Of a stretch of 64,000 nucleotides of DNA, positions 42,813-50,858 are shown in pieces. The translations under genes were made by a program, and so were the position numbers. Position 1 is the first letter of the stretch. Each line of letters starts with the position of its first letter. Origin of the DNA: an uncultured Anaerolineales bacterium (GTDB lineage Bacteria; Chloroflexota; Anaerolineae; Aggregatilineales; Aggregatilineaceae); the NCBI GenBank assembly GCA_937135955.1, contig CAKZOB010000020.1, forward strand, positions 1 through 64,000. Direction: 5' to 3'. The notes beneath the pieces were generated by a model that did not search any database, was not told the origin of the DNA, and saw only the letters and a list, made by a program, of their open reading frames with translations.

Positions 42813-43736
42813 ATGACCGTAGTCTACGCAACTCCTGTAACCGCCCGACCCAATCCCCAGAAAAAGAACATCCTGATCCGCAGACTGGCGCGCGCGCCCT
42901 GGTGGTTGTTGTTGATGGCGCTGATGGTCATCGTGTTCGCGCTGAGCGTGAACGACCGCCATCCCTACCCGATCATCTGGCGGGCCGTCCGCCAGGGCAT
43001 CTGGACGACCATCTGGGTGTCGGTAGTCGCCTACAGCATCGCCGTGGTTTTGGGCCTGCTGGTAGCACTGCTGCGCCGTTCCAACAACGTGATCATCTAT
43101 CAGCTCAGCACCTTCTACGTCGAAGGGGTACGCGGCATTCCCACGCTGGTGCTGGTCTACTATATGGCGTTGGCCGCCATCCCCCAACTGATCACGCTGG
43201 GCAACGAGTTTGGCGAGTGGCTGTCGTACCTCAAGATCACTATCACTCTCAGCGACAGCGCTGTCTATCACCTGACCTTCCAGAGCATCGGCACCAGCCT
43301 GGCGGAGTTCAACACGCGCCAGTTTCCCAACGCCTACCGGGCCATCATCGGCCTGGCGATTTCCTACAGCGCCTTCCTTTCAGAAATCTTTCGCGCCGGC
43401 ATTGACAGCATCGGCAAAGGGCAGCGCGAGGCCGCCGAGAGCCTGGGCATGACGCGCTGGCAGATCATGCGCCTGGTGGTGTTGCCCCAGGCCATCCGCG
43501 TGGTGATCCCGCCGCTGGCCAATGACTTCATCGCCATGCTCAAGGAAAGCTCGCTAGTCTCTATCCTGGGTGTCGAGGACATCACCCGCCAGGGGCAAAC
43601 CTACGCGGCCAGCACCTTCACCTTTTTCCAGGCATACAATGTGGTCGCTCTGACCTACCTGGTGTTGACGCTCTCTCTGTCCATGGCTGTCAAGCTGCTG
43701 GAGATGTACCTGCACCGCGGACGCGAGCACGTCTAG
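42813..43736 (+). CDS. Polar amino-acid ABC transporter permease (HisM/GlnP family), orphan
   Basis: 307 residues. A hydrophobic first helix at about 30-48 is followed by GIWTTIWVSVVAYSIAVVLGLLVALLRR, and the family signature lies in FYVEGVRGIPTLVLVYYMALAAIP. The EAA loop that contacts the ATPase is EIFRAGIDSIGKGQREAAESLGMTRWQIMRLVVLPQAIRVVIPPLANDFIAMLKESSLVSILG. An about 40-residue hydrophilic insert (FGEWLSYLKITITLSDSAVY onward) separates two helices. No receptor or ATPase gene is adjacent; the FGGY kinase gene follows after 33 bp. It must share components encoded elsewhere or be a remnant. Confidence 0.9.
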   Translation: MTVVYATPVTARPNPQKKNILIRRLARAPWWLLLMALMVIVFALSVNDRHPYPIIWRAVRQGIWTTIWVSVVAYSIAVVLGLLVALLRRSNNVIIYQLSTFYVEGVRGIPTLVLVYYMALAAIPQLITLGNEFGEWLSYLKITITLSDSAVYHLTFQSIGTSLAEFNTRQFPNAYRAIIGLAISYSAFLSEIFRAGIDSIGKGQREAAESLGMTRWQIMRLVVLPQAIRVVIPPLANDFIAMLKESSLVSILGVEDITRQGQTYAASTFTFFQAYNVVALTYLVLTLSLSMAVKLLEMYLHRGREHV

Positions 43737-43769
43737 CGGAATGCGCACAGCGATCAACGCGGAGACTCC

Positions 43770-45317
43770 ATGCCCGACGATGTCATCCTGGCTATAGACA
43801 ATGGTACGCAGAGCGTGCGCGCCCTGCTCTTCGACCTGCAGGGGCGGCTGCTGGCCAAGTCGCGCGTGATGATCGAGCCGTATGTGTCGCCGCGCCCTGG
43901 CTGGGCCGAGCAGCGCCCTGAATACTTCTGGGAAAAGCTGTGTGAGGCGTGTCGTCAACTCTGGACGCTGACTGACATCCCCAAAGAGGCGGTGCGCGGT
44001 GTGGCGCTGACCACACAGCGCGGCACGGTGATCAACCTGGACAGCGCGGGGCAACCCCTGCGCCCGGCTATCGTCTGGCCGGATCAGCGGCGGGCGGTCG
44101 GCGTGCGGCCCGTCGGTGGACTGTGGGGGCTGGCCTTTCGCGTGGCGCGGCTGCGCGACACGGTCGCCTATCTACAGGCCGAAGCCGAAGCCAACTGGAT
44201 CGCCAGCGAACAACCTGATCTGTGGGCGCGCACGCACAAGTACGTGTTGCTCTCCGGCTACCTGACTTATCGCCTGACCGGTCGGCTGGTGGATTCGGTG
44301 GGCTGCCAGGTGGGTTACCTGCCCTTCGACTACAAGCGTCAGACCTGGGCGCGCGCCTGGGACTGGAAATGGGGGGCGCTGGCTGTGCGCCCCGAACAGT
44401 TGCCGGAGCTGGTGCCGCCGGCCACGCCCCTGGGCAACGTCAGTTCGCGCGCCGCTCAGGAGACAGGTCTCCCCGCCGGTCTGCCGGTGATCGCTGCCGC
44501 TGCCGACAAAGCCTGCGAGGTGATCGGCTCTGGCTGCCTGGAACCGCACATCGGCTGCCTGAGCTACGGCACGACGGCGACGATCAACACTACACACCGC
44601 CGCTATATCGAGGTCATCCCGCTCATCCCACCCTACCCGTCTGCCGTGCCGGGTGCCTATAGCCTGGAAATACAGATTTACCGCGGCTTCTGGATGGTGA
44701 GTTGGTTCAAGCAGGAGTTCGGTCACCGCGAAATCGCCCTGGCTGAACAAAACGGCGTTGAGCCGGAAACATTGCTCGACGAGTTGCTGACCCAGGCCCC
44801 GCCCGGCTCGCAGGGGCTGGTCTTGCAGCCCTATTGGTCACCAGGGGTGCGCGTGCCGGGGCCGGAAGCGCGTGGCGCGGTGATCGGTTTCAGCGATGTG
44901 CACACGCGCGCTCATCTCTACCGCGCCATCCTGGAAGGGCTGGCCTATGCCCTGCGCGAGGGTAAAGAGCGCACCGAGAAGCGCAGCGGCGTGCCCATCA
45001 CCGAACTGCGCGTTTCCGGCGGCGGGTCCCAGAGCGACGCGGCTATGCAGCTCACCGCCGATGTCTTCGGCTTGCCCGCTGCCCGCCCGCACACCTACGA
45101 AACTTCGGGGCTGGGCGCGGCCATTGACGCGGCAGTGGGGTTGGGCCTGCATCCGGACTTCACTACGGCTATTCGCACCATGACGCGCATTGAGCGCGTC
45201 TTCGAGCCGAATCCGGCCACCCATGCCATCTACGACGCGCTGTACAATCAGGTCTACCGGCGGTTGTATGGGCGGCTGCGCCCGCTCTACGAGACGCTGC
45301 ACCGTCTGTCGCCGTGA
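43770..45317 (+). CDS. FGGY-family carbohydrate kinase
   Basis: 515 residues. It phosphorylates a polyol or sugar (xylulose, glycerol and ribulose kinases belong here). The N-terminal ATPase fold begins [35 protein letters not shown] is a family signature in the first domain. The second domain has [13 protein letters not shown] and the C-terminal FGGY signature region [48 protein letters not shown]. Specificity is not readable. The last 47 bases of the gene are part of a 49-bp sequence (45271-45319) repeated at 46930-46978, beyond the toxin-antitoxin-like module. Confidence 0.92.
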   Translation: MPDDVILAIDNGTQSVRALLFDLQGRLLAKSRVMIEPYVSPRPGWAEQRPEYFWEKLCEACRQLWTLTDIPKEAVRGVALTTQRGTVINLDSAGQPLRPAIVWPDQRRAVGVRPVGGLWGLAFRVARLRDTVAYLQAEAEANWIASEQPDLWARTHKYVLLSGYLTYRLTGRLVDSVGCQVGYLPFDYKRQTWARAWDWKWGALAVRPEQLPELVPPATPLGNVSSRAAQETGLPAGLPVIAAAADKACEVIGSGCLEPHIGCLSYGTTATINTTHRRYIEVIPLIPPYPSAVPGAYSLEIQIYRGFWMVSWFKQEFGHREIALAEQNGVEPETLLDELLTQAPPGSQGLVLQPYWSPGVRVPGPEARGAVIGFSDVHTRAHLYRAILEGLAYALREGKERTEKRSGVPITELRVSGGGSQSDAAMQLTADVFGLPAARPHTYETSGLGAAIDAAVGLGLHPDFTTAIRTMTRIERVFEPNPATHAIYDALYNQVYRRLYGRLRPLYETLHRLSP

Positions 45318-45319
45318 GG
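45271..45319 (+). repeat. 49-bp direct repeat, left copy (3' end of FGGY kinase gene)
   Basis: Begins GGCGGCTGCGCCCGCTCTAC and ends CTGTCGCCGTGAGG, including the kinase stop codon. It is identical to 46930-46978 except for one base (G at 45296, A at 46955). The two copies bound 1610 bp holding the Xre-ImmA and PIN genes. Confidence 0.95.
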
Positions 45320-45337
45320 GTGTGAAGCGCTTTTGGG

Positions 45338-45366
45338 TTTACAAAATTGCAATTCTGATGCAAAAT
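45338..45366 (+). promoter_or_regulatory. Promoter with embedded operator for the Xre-ImmA/PIN module
   Basis: TTTACA (45338-45343), 17 bases, CAAAAT (45361-45366) in an A/T-rich stretch unlike the surroundings. Between and over the elements lies the inverted repeat TTGCA-N7-TGCAA (45347-45363), a likely binding site for the Xre domain and thus for autoregulation. Confidence 0.55.
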
Positions 45367-45406
45367 ATAAACACAAGCCGTGTTGCTATACAGAAGAAAG
45401 TGCCCC

Positions 45407-46456
45407 ATGCTCCCGATCGGAGAACGGCTCAGGCTGGCGCGCCTCAAAGCGGGCATGAGTCAGCTCGAACTGGCTGAGCGCGTCGGCGTATCGGCCATGT
45501 CCATCTCGAAATATGAGAACAACCTGATGGTGCCCAGCGCCACGACGCTGTCCAGGCTGGCGCAGGTGTTGGAGGTACGCCTCGAATTCCTGTTGCGCCA
45601 GGCTCCTGCTGTGCAGATTGCCCCCCTTTACCGGCGTCACAGGCGCATGAGCGCAAAGACCGAGCAATTAGTCAAAGCGCAGGTTCAAGACCGGTTGGAA
45701 CGCTATCTGCTGGTCGAATCGTTCTTCCCAGACGAGCGGGCGAGGACGTGGCTGCCTGAGGGGTTTCCGTACCCTGTCAGGTCGCTTGACGATGCCGAGC
45801 GGGCCGCTGCGGCTCTGCGCGAAGCCTGGCAACTGGGTACTGATCCCATTGTCAATCTGACCGAGTTGCTTGAAGACAAGGGGATCAGGATCGGCCTGAT
45901 AGAAGGCGCTGCGAATTTCGACGCCTGCACGTTCCTGTACGATGAACACACGCCGGTCATTGCTGTCAACCGCAATCGGCCAGCCGACCGCCAGCGCTTC
46001 GATCTGGCACATGAGGTGGGACATCTGATGATGCAGGTAGCCGACTATCTCGATGAAGAGAAGGCCGCTCACCGTTTCGCTGCGGCTCTGCTGGTTCCCG
46101 CCGCAGTAGCTGTCATGGAACTTGGTCAGCGCCGTAGCTACCTGGACCTGTTCGAATTGCTGAAGCTTAAAGAGAAATACGGCATGAGCATCGCCGCCTG
46201 GATATACCGGGCACAAGACCTGGGCATCCTCCCTGGCGGCTCTGCCCGCCGGTTGTGGCAACAACTGAGCGCGCGGGGCTGGCGGAAAGAAGAACCGGGG
46301 ATGCTCCCGCCAGAAACCCCTGGCCGGATGTACCGTCTGGTGCGGCGTCTGGTTGCCGAGGGGATTATCTCTGAAGCACGGGCAGCAGAGTTGATGGGCG
46401 AGCGTATCGCTCTGTTCTCACCCCAGCGCGAGGAAGCCCGTGCGGTGTATCGTTGA
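45407..46456 (+). CDS. Xre-family regulator fused to an ImmA/IrrE-type metallopeptidase
   Basis: 349 residues. Residues 1-65 are a Cro/CI helix-turn-helix (GERLRLARLKAGMSQLELAERVGVSAMSISKYENNLMVPSATTLSRLAQVL). A helical linker follows, and residues about 140-260 form the ImmA/IrrE (COG2856) domain with the zinc motif HEVGH at 202-206 in FDLAHEVGHLMMQ, followed by AHRFAAALLVPAA. This architecture is common in type II toxin-antitoxin and phage-regulatory loci. It probably represses its own promoter and acts as antitoxin/sensor for the PIN protein encoded next, whose start overlaps by 17 bases. A/T content is higher than in its neighbours. Confidence 0.9.
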   Translation: MLPIGERLRLARLKAGMSQLELAERVGVSAMSISKYENNLMVPSATTLSRLAQVLEVRLEFLLRQAPAVQIAPLYRRHRRMSAKTEQLVKAQVQDRLERYLLVESFFPDERARTWLPEGFPYPVRSLDDAERAAAALREAWQLGTDPIVNLTELLEDKGIRIGLIEGAANFDACTFLYDEHTPVIAVNRNRPADRQRFDLAHEVGHLMMQVADYLDEEKAAHRFAAALLVPAAVAVMELGQRRSYLDLFELLKLKEKYGMSIAAWIYRAQDLGILPGGSARRLWQQLSARGWRKEEPGMLPPETPGRMYRLVRRLVAEGIISEARAAELMGERIALFSPQREEARAVYR

Positions 46457-46886
46457 TACCAATATCCTTATTGACCTCAACCGGGGCAACCTGCTGGAAT
46501 GGCTCTTTGCCCTGCCCTTCCAGTTCGCTGCACCCGATGGTGTCCTGGACGAGCTGCGGGAACCAGATCGAGAACGCCTGCGGCGAATGGGCTTGCAGCG
46601 CATAGCTTTGTCTACGGAACAGCTTTTTCAAGCGGCTTCGCTCAGCGCAGAGCACCGGCATCTCTCATTAGGTGATTGCACAGCGCTGATCGCCACGCGC
46701 ACGACCCAAAGTGTGCTACTGACAGGTGATGCAGGGTTGCGTAGATTGGCCTACCAACAGGGTATCACGGTGCACGGCGTACTGTGGGTACTTGACGAAC
46801 TGGAAGCCGCTGGGTTGCTGAGCTACGCCGCCCTGGCGGCCAGCCTGCGCCAGATGCTGGCTGCAGGCGCTCGCCTCCCCGTGTGA
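46440..46886 (+). CDS. PIN-domain ribonuclease-like protein (putative toxin)
   Basis: 148 residues. The PIN fold shows in CIVDTNILIDLNRG (first acid), PDGVLDELREPD, LSLGDCTALIATRT (acid in the third motif) and VLLTGDAGLRRLAYQQGITVHGVLWVLDEL (fourth acid and final strand). PIN proteins of this size are metal-dependent RNases in type II toxin-antitoxin systems. GTG start at 46440, 17 bases inside the preceding Xre-ImmA gene, a tight coupling typical of such pairs. Target RNA unknown. Followed after 43 bp by the right copy of the 49-bp direct repeat. Confidence 0.83.
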   Translation: MRCIVDTNILIDLNRGNLLEWLFALPFQFAAPDGVLDELREPDRERLRRMGLQRIALSTEQLFQAASLSAEHRHLSLGDCTALIATRTTQSVLLTGDAGLRRLAYQQGITVHGVLWVLDELEAAGLLSYAALAASLRQMLAAGARLPV

Positions 46887-46929
46887 TATCCGCCTGAAGC
46901 GCTGGGAACACCCCTGAACAGTCACCCCT

Positions 46930-46978
46930 GGCGGCTGCGCCCGCTCTACGAGACACTGCACCGTCTGTCGCCGTGAGG
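46930..46978 (+). repeat. 49-bp direct repeat, right copy
   Basis: Matches 45271-45319 at 48 of 49 positions. Here it is non-coding: the 49 bases are no longer preceded by the rest of the kinase gene. It lies 85 bp before the aldo/keto reductase start. Confidence 0.95.
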
Positions 46979-47062
46979 CAAGTTGGGCAGTGTGCCCGAC
47001 CTTGCGCTAAAACTGTCAACTGTGCGTATCCTTCATTTCTGGTACAAGGGGGCAAAAAAGAC

Positions 47063-48016
47063 ATGCAATATCGTCGTTTGGGTAAGTCTGGCCTGAAAGT
47101 CAGCGCCTTAAGCCTGGGGGGATGGACGACCTTCGGCGACACCCTGACCGATCCGCGGCTGGCACGCGACATCATCGTCAAGGCTTACGATAGCGGGATC
47201 AACTTCTTCGACATTGCCGATGTCTACGCCAAAGGCGAAGCCGAACGGCTGATGGGGTCGATCCTCAAGCTGTTTCCGCGCCATACGCTGGTCATCTCCA
47301 GCAAGGCGTACTGGCCGATGAGCGACGACGTGAACGACCGCGGCCTGTCGCGCAAGCACATCATGGAGAGCGTGGAGAAATCGTTGCAGCGCATCGGCAC
47401 CGACTATCTCGATCTCTACTTCTGCCACCGCTGGGATGACGAGACTCCCCTGGAAGAGACCGTCCGCGCCATGAACGATCTGGTGCACCAGGGCAAGATT
47501 CTCTATTGGGGCACCAGCGAGTGGACGGGCGCGCAAATCCGGCAGGCGCTCGATCTGTGCGAGCGACACAACCTCTACAAGCCGCAGGTCGAACAGCCCC
47601 AATATAGCCTGATCGTCCGCCGCAAGGTCGAAGAGGATGTGTTGCCCGTCGCCGAAGGGGCGGGCATGGGCCTGGTGGTCTGGAGTCCGCTGGCCAGCGG
47701 GCTGCTCACTGGCAAATACGACGACGCCGTGCCCAGCGATAGCCGTCTGGCGCGCTTCGACTGGCTGCGCGACAACTGGTACAAGCAAGACCTGATCGCC
47801 GCGACCCGCCAACTGAAGCCCATCGCCGAGGGCCTGGGGTTAACGCGCGCGCAACTGGCCATCGCCTGGGTATTGCGCCAGCCAGGGGTCAGCAGCGCGA
47901 TCACGGGGGCAACCAAAGTGGCGCAGCTTGAAGAGACGCTCAAGGCGGTTGACGTGACGCTGGACGCCGAGACGCTCGCCCGTATAGACGAGATTTTCGC
48001 GCCCGTCGTCCAGTAA
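47063..48016 (+). CDS. Aldo/keto reductase (potassium-channel beta-subunit-like branch)
   Basis: 317 residues. NADPH-dependent oxidoreductase fold, (beta/alpha)8 barrel. YRRLGKSGLKVSALSLGGWTTFGD is the family start. The tetrad is found as aspartate and tyrosine in FFDIADVYAKGEAERLMG, lysine in LVISSKAYW and histidine in DLYFCHRWDDETPLEE. WGTSEWTGAQI and VVWSPLASGLLTGKYDD are typical of the Kv-beta/YghZ branch. The frame is open from 46973 but ATG at 47063 fits the family; AAGGGGG lies upstream. Followed by a small SDR gene on the same strand. Confidence 0.93.
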   Translation: MQYRRLGKSGLKVSALSLGGWTTFGDTLTDPRLARDIIVKAYDSGINFFDIADVYAKGEAERLMGSILKLFPRHTLVISSKAYWPMSDDVNDRGLSRKHIMESVEKSLQRIGTDYLDLYFCHRWDDETPLEETVRAMNDLVHQGKILYWGTSEWTGAQIRQALDLCERHNLYKPQVEQPQYSLIVRRKVEEDVLPVAEGAGMGLVVWSPLASGLLTGKYDDAVPSDSRLARFDWLRDNWYKQDLIAATRQLKPIAEGLGLTRAQLAIAWVLRQPGVSSAITGATKVAQLEETLKAVDVTLDAETLARIDEIFAPVVQ

Positions 48017-48080
48017 CGTTCGGTAGAACCATGTCAGGCAGGGCCTGGGTGTTGGTGGACAGGCCAAAGGGAGGGATTCG

Positions 48081-48713
48081 ATGCCAGAGGCTTTGATCTG
48101 GGGAGCTTCGGGTGGAATCGGGGCGGCGCTGGTGAACACTCTGCACACGGCGGGATGGCGCGTGCTGGCCGTGGCCCGCGATATAGCACGTGTCCCCGCG
48201 CAGGTAGATTTTGTCTGCTCCTTCGACGCAGCCAACCCCGCCAGTTTCCGGGAGGCAAGCACTTTGCTCGCCTACGAAACCGAGGGCGTGGAGCTGGTGG
48301 TCTATGCGGCTGGCGACCTGCGGGCGGAGATGCTCAAGAAGATGGATTTCTCCGACTGGGATGCTGTACTGGCCAGCAACCTGACCGGCGCATTCCTGGC
48401 GGCCAGTCACAGCCTGTATCTGCTCAAAGACGACGGGCTGATGGCCTTCCTGGGCGCATACGTGGATCATGTGACCCTGCCCAAGATGGGCGCGTATGCC
48501 GCCGCCAAGGCCGGCCTGGAAGCGCTGGTGGCCGTGCTGCGCAAAGAAAATCGTCGCCAGCGTTTCGCCCTGGTGCGCCCCGGCGCAGTGAACACGCCTT
48601 TCTGGCAGAAAGCGCCCTTCAAACTCCCTGCCGATGCCAAAGCACCACAGGCCATCGCCGCTGCACTTCTGGCGCACTATCACAGCGGGCAGAACAGCGA
48701 CCTGAACCTGTGA
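48081..48713 (+). CDS. Short-chain dehydrogenase/reductase (short form)
   Basis: 210 residues. LIWGASGGIGAALVNTLHTAGWRVLAVARD is the cofactor-binding start, VYAAGDLRAEMLKKMDFSDWDAVLASNLTGAFLAAS the central strand region, and MGAYAAAKAGLEALVAVLRKE the active site, in which the catalytic tyrosine-lysine pair is Y-A-A-A-K. RFALVRPGAVNTPFW completes the fold. The arginine after the second strand suggests NADP(H). Substrate unknown. Lies 64 bp after the aldo/keto reductase gene, convergent with the PfkB kinase. Confidence 0.88.
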   Translation: MPEALIWGASGGIGAALVNTLHTAGWRVLAVARDIARVPAQVDFVCSFDAANPASFREASTLLAYETEGVELVVYAAGDLRAEMLKKMDFSDWDAVLASNLTGAFLAASHSLYLLKDDGLMAFLGAYVDHVTLPKMGAYAAAKAGLEALVAVLRKENRRQRFALVRPGAVNTPFWQKAPFKLPADAKAPQAIAAALLAHYHSGQNSDLNL

Positions 48714-48725
48714 CAGGGCGCACGC

Positions 48726-49655
48726 TCAATTGTCCAGACGGGCCAGCCAGGCATCGAGTTCGGCGCGGGTGGGCGCGGCAGTGGCACCGCCCACCTGCGT
48801 CACCGATAGGCCGCCGCAGATGTTGGCATAGCGGGCGCAGCGTTCCAGGGGAGCGCGTTCCACCACATAGCCCAGCAGAAAGCCCGCGTTGAAGCAGTCG
48901 CCCGCGCCGGTCGTGTCTACCGCTGGCCCGGCGTTGACCGCGGGCGCATGAATGATCTTGCCCTCTGTGCCGATCCACGCGCCATTGGCCCCATCTTTGA
49001 CTACCACGATCTCCGTCCAGTCCATCAGGCGGTAGAGCGCGCTTTCGACGGCGCTGCTGCCGCTGATCAGCAGCGCCTCGCGGGCGTTGGGCATGAAGAT
49101 ATCCACCATGCTCAACAGGCGCGGCCAGGTGCAGGCATTGGGCAGGTTGGGCACGTCCTGGCAATCCATCGAGACGGTTGCGCCGTGCGCGCGCGCTTCC
49201 TCCACCAGCGGCGTCAGGCGCTCCAGCGACATAATCGCGCCCAGATGCAGATGTTTGAAAGAACAGCGCCGCATGGCCGCCAGCCAGTGCGCTTCCAGGT
49301 CAATCGGCGGCGGATCATGATAGGTGACGAAGGCGCGCTCGCCCTGGAAAGGGATCGAAGTGGTGACGCGGCGATAGGGTTTGTCTACGTTGGCAGCCAG
49401 CGAGAGGTCAACGCCTTCGGCCACTGCCAGGGAACGCACGTACTGGCTGTAGTAGTCATCGCCGAAGCAGGCCGCCCAGCCCACGCGCACCCCCAGCCGG
49501 TGCAGCGAAGTGGCAGTGATGAACATGGCCCCGCCCGTGGCAATGATGCCCTGCGCGTAGACCTCGCGCCCCAACATGGGGAATTCGGGCAGACCTGTGT
49601 AGATCAGGTCGAAGAAGTAGTCACCGGGCACGAAAATGTCATATTCCAGTTCCAA
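48726..49655 (-). CDS. PfkB-family carbohydrate kinase
   Basis: 309 residues. Ribokinase-like fold: the N-terminal strand YDIFVPGDYFFDLIYTGLPEFP, the glycine-rich GGAMFITATSLHRLGVRVGWAACFGDDYYSQYV, central VSMDCQDVPNLP and VDIFMPNAREALLIS, and the C-terminal signature AVDTTGAGDCFNAGFLLGYV, with the catalytic aspartate in GAGD. Phosphorylates a sugar or nucleoside. TTG at 49655 is preferred because GGAG lies 9 bases upstream; TTG 49670 has no ribosome site. It lies downstream of the CUT1 importer genes on the same strand, separated by a repeat-filled 333 bp, so it may act on the imported sugar. Confidence 0.85.
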   Translation of the reverse strand: MELEYDIFVPGDYFFDLIYTGLPEFPMLGREVYAQGIIATGGAMFITATSLHRLGVRVGWAACFGDDYYSQYVRSLAVAEGVDLSLAANVDKPYRRVTTSIPFQGERAFVTYHDPPPIDLEAHWLAAMRRCSFKHLHLGAIMSLERLTPLVEEARAHGATVSMDCQDVPNLPNACTWPRLLSMVDIFMPNAREALLISGSSAVESALYRLMDWTEIVVVKDGANGAWIGTEGKIIHAPAVNAGPAVDTTGAGDCFNAGFLLGYVVERAPLERCARYANICGGLSVTQVGGATAAPTRAELDAWLARLDN

Positions 49656-49682
49656 CGCGGTTTTCTCCAACGAGTGAAAGAC

Positions 49683-49981
49683 AAGGCCTCACCGCAGAGG
49701 CGCAGAGGGCACAGAGAAGAACCTGTCAGGCGCTCAGTTTTCTGCCTCTGCCTGTTCTGCGTCCCCGCGGTTCAGAGACCATTTGAAACCCCTCACCCCG
49801 GCGCTGTGCACCACCCCTCGCCCTCAACGGGGCTATGCATTACCCACAAGTCTCCCCTCACCCCTCAATCCCCTCTCCCAACGCTGTGGGCGAGGGGACT
49901 TACTTTCTCTCGCCCAGGCACTCCCATCCGCCCGCAGCGCGGGAGAAGGGGCCGGGGGTTGAGGGGGGCTTTACGGTCTCT
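49683..49981. repeat. CGCAGAG repeat plus family D MITE-like element with family C core
   Basis: About 49687-49762 is a CGCAGAGGCGCAGAGGGCAC repeat and its complement-like return. 49774-49981 is an element with inverted ends AGAGACCATTTGA (49774-49786) and CTTTACGGTCTCT (49969-49981), imperfect. The body holds CACCCCGGCGCTGTGCACCA as at 53260, then a family C block as at 41300-41393 in reverse. It fills the 333-bp gap between the PfkB kinase and the permease genes. Confidence 0.68.
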
Positions 49982-49988
49982 CAACTCC

Positions 49989-50858
49989 TTAACGCTTGAC
50001 GCCGCCCATGGCAATGCCAGCGATGAAATAGCGTTGCATGGCCAGGAACAGGATCAGCATGGGCACCGTCGCCAGAAACGATCCCATCATCAGCAGGTTG
50101 TAAGGCGTGTGACGCTCGCCCTGCAGCAGGGCAATGCCGATCGTCACCACGCGCGTGTTGGGCGTGCTGGACACCACCAGCGGGTACAGGAAATCGTTCC
50201 ACGCTGCCTGCACAGTGATCACGGCGAAGGCCGCCAGCGCGGGCACCGAAAGCGGCAACGTGACATGCCACAGCACGCGCAACGGGTTTGCCCCATCTAT
50301 GATCGCCGCTTCCTCGATCTCCAGCGGGATTTGCAAGAACGCCTGACGCAGCAGGAACAGCGCAAACGCGCTGAACATCCCCGGCACGATCAGCGCTTTG
50401 AAGCTGTTCAGCCAGCCCAGTTTACGGATCAGCATGTACTCTGGGATGAGGATGGCCTGGAAGGGCACCATCAACAGCGCCAGGCACAGCGCAAAGATGA
50501 GGTTGTGCCCCGGAAAGCGGAAGCGGGCGAAACCATAGGCCGCCAGCGAACAGGTGACGAGCTGCCCCAGCGTCCGCCCGATGGTCACGATGGCCGAATT
50601 GAGCAGATAGCGGTTGAAGTGGGGCGATGTATTGTAGAGCGTATCGAGATTCTGGCGGCACACCGGGTTGTCGGGCAGGAAGCGCACGGGCAGTTTGTTC
50701 AGTTCGACGGGCGGCTTGCAGGCGGTGGAGGCCATCCACAGGAAAGGCAGCACCATCACGATGGCCCCGGCCAGCAGCACCATATACGAAAAAAGCTGGA
50801 TGGGCACGGTCAGGTCGCGCGGGCCTGTCTTCCTCCGCTTGAGTAGCAGCCCCTTCAT
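49989..50858 (-). CDS. Sugar ABC transporter permease (MalG/CUT1 type)
   Basis: 289 residues, six membrane helices expected. FSYMVLLAGAIVMVLPFLWMASTACKPP is the first helix. The core contains LLNSAIVTIGRTLGQLVTCSLAAYGFARFRFPG and MVPFQAILIPEYMLIRKLGWLNS, and the EAA coupling loop is EIEEAAIIDGANPLRVLWHVTLPLSVPALAAFAVITVQAAWNDFLYPLV. ATG at 50858 overlaps the MalF-type stop (ATGA), with GCGGAGAG upstream. Third gene of the receptor-MalF-MalG operon. No ATPase gene is in the operon; a shared MsmK/UgpC-type ATPase elsewhere is expected. Confidence 0.93.
   Translation of the reverse strand: MKGLLLKRRKTGPRDLTVPIQLFSYMVLLAGAIVMVLPFLWMASTACKPPVELNKLPVRFLPDNPVCRQNLDTLYNTSPHFNRYLLNSAIVTIGRTLGQLVTCSLAAYGFARFRFPGHNLIFALCLALLMVPFQAILIPEYMLIRKLGWLNSFKALIVPGMFSAFALFLLRQAFLQIPLEIEEAAIIDGANPLRVLWHVTLPLSVPALAAFAVITVQAAWNDFLYPLVVSSTPNTRVVTIGIALLQGERHTPYNLLMMGSFLATVPMLILFLAMQRYFIAGIAMGGVKR

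Larger units (their letters stand above)
45320..46978 (+). mobile_element. Putative mobile Xre-ImmA/PIN cassette bounded by a 49-bp target duplication
   Basis: The 1659-bp segment inserts after the FGGY kinase stop region and restores the same 49 bases at its far end. Content: an A/T-rich promoter/operator, the Xre-ImmA gene and the PIN gene. No integrase, transposase or recombinase gene is inside. The copy at the right end would have been the original junction with the DNA before the aldo/keto reductase gene. Acquisition by site-specific or repeat-mediated insertion is inferred from the duplication. Confidence 0.6.

Noticed and set aside
42806-43405. A plus-strand open frame overlapping the start of the HisM-type permease
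   Set aside because: Different frame, arginine/histidine-rich translation without a family; the permease frame has clear motifs and membrane helices.
45271-46978. Integron cassette or insertion sequence
   Set aside because: No attC-like folded site, no integrase or transposase, and the flanks are long direct repeats rather than short target duplications with terminal inverted repeats.
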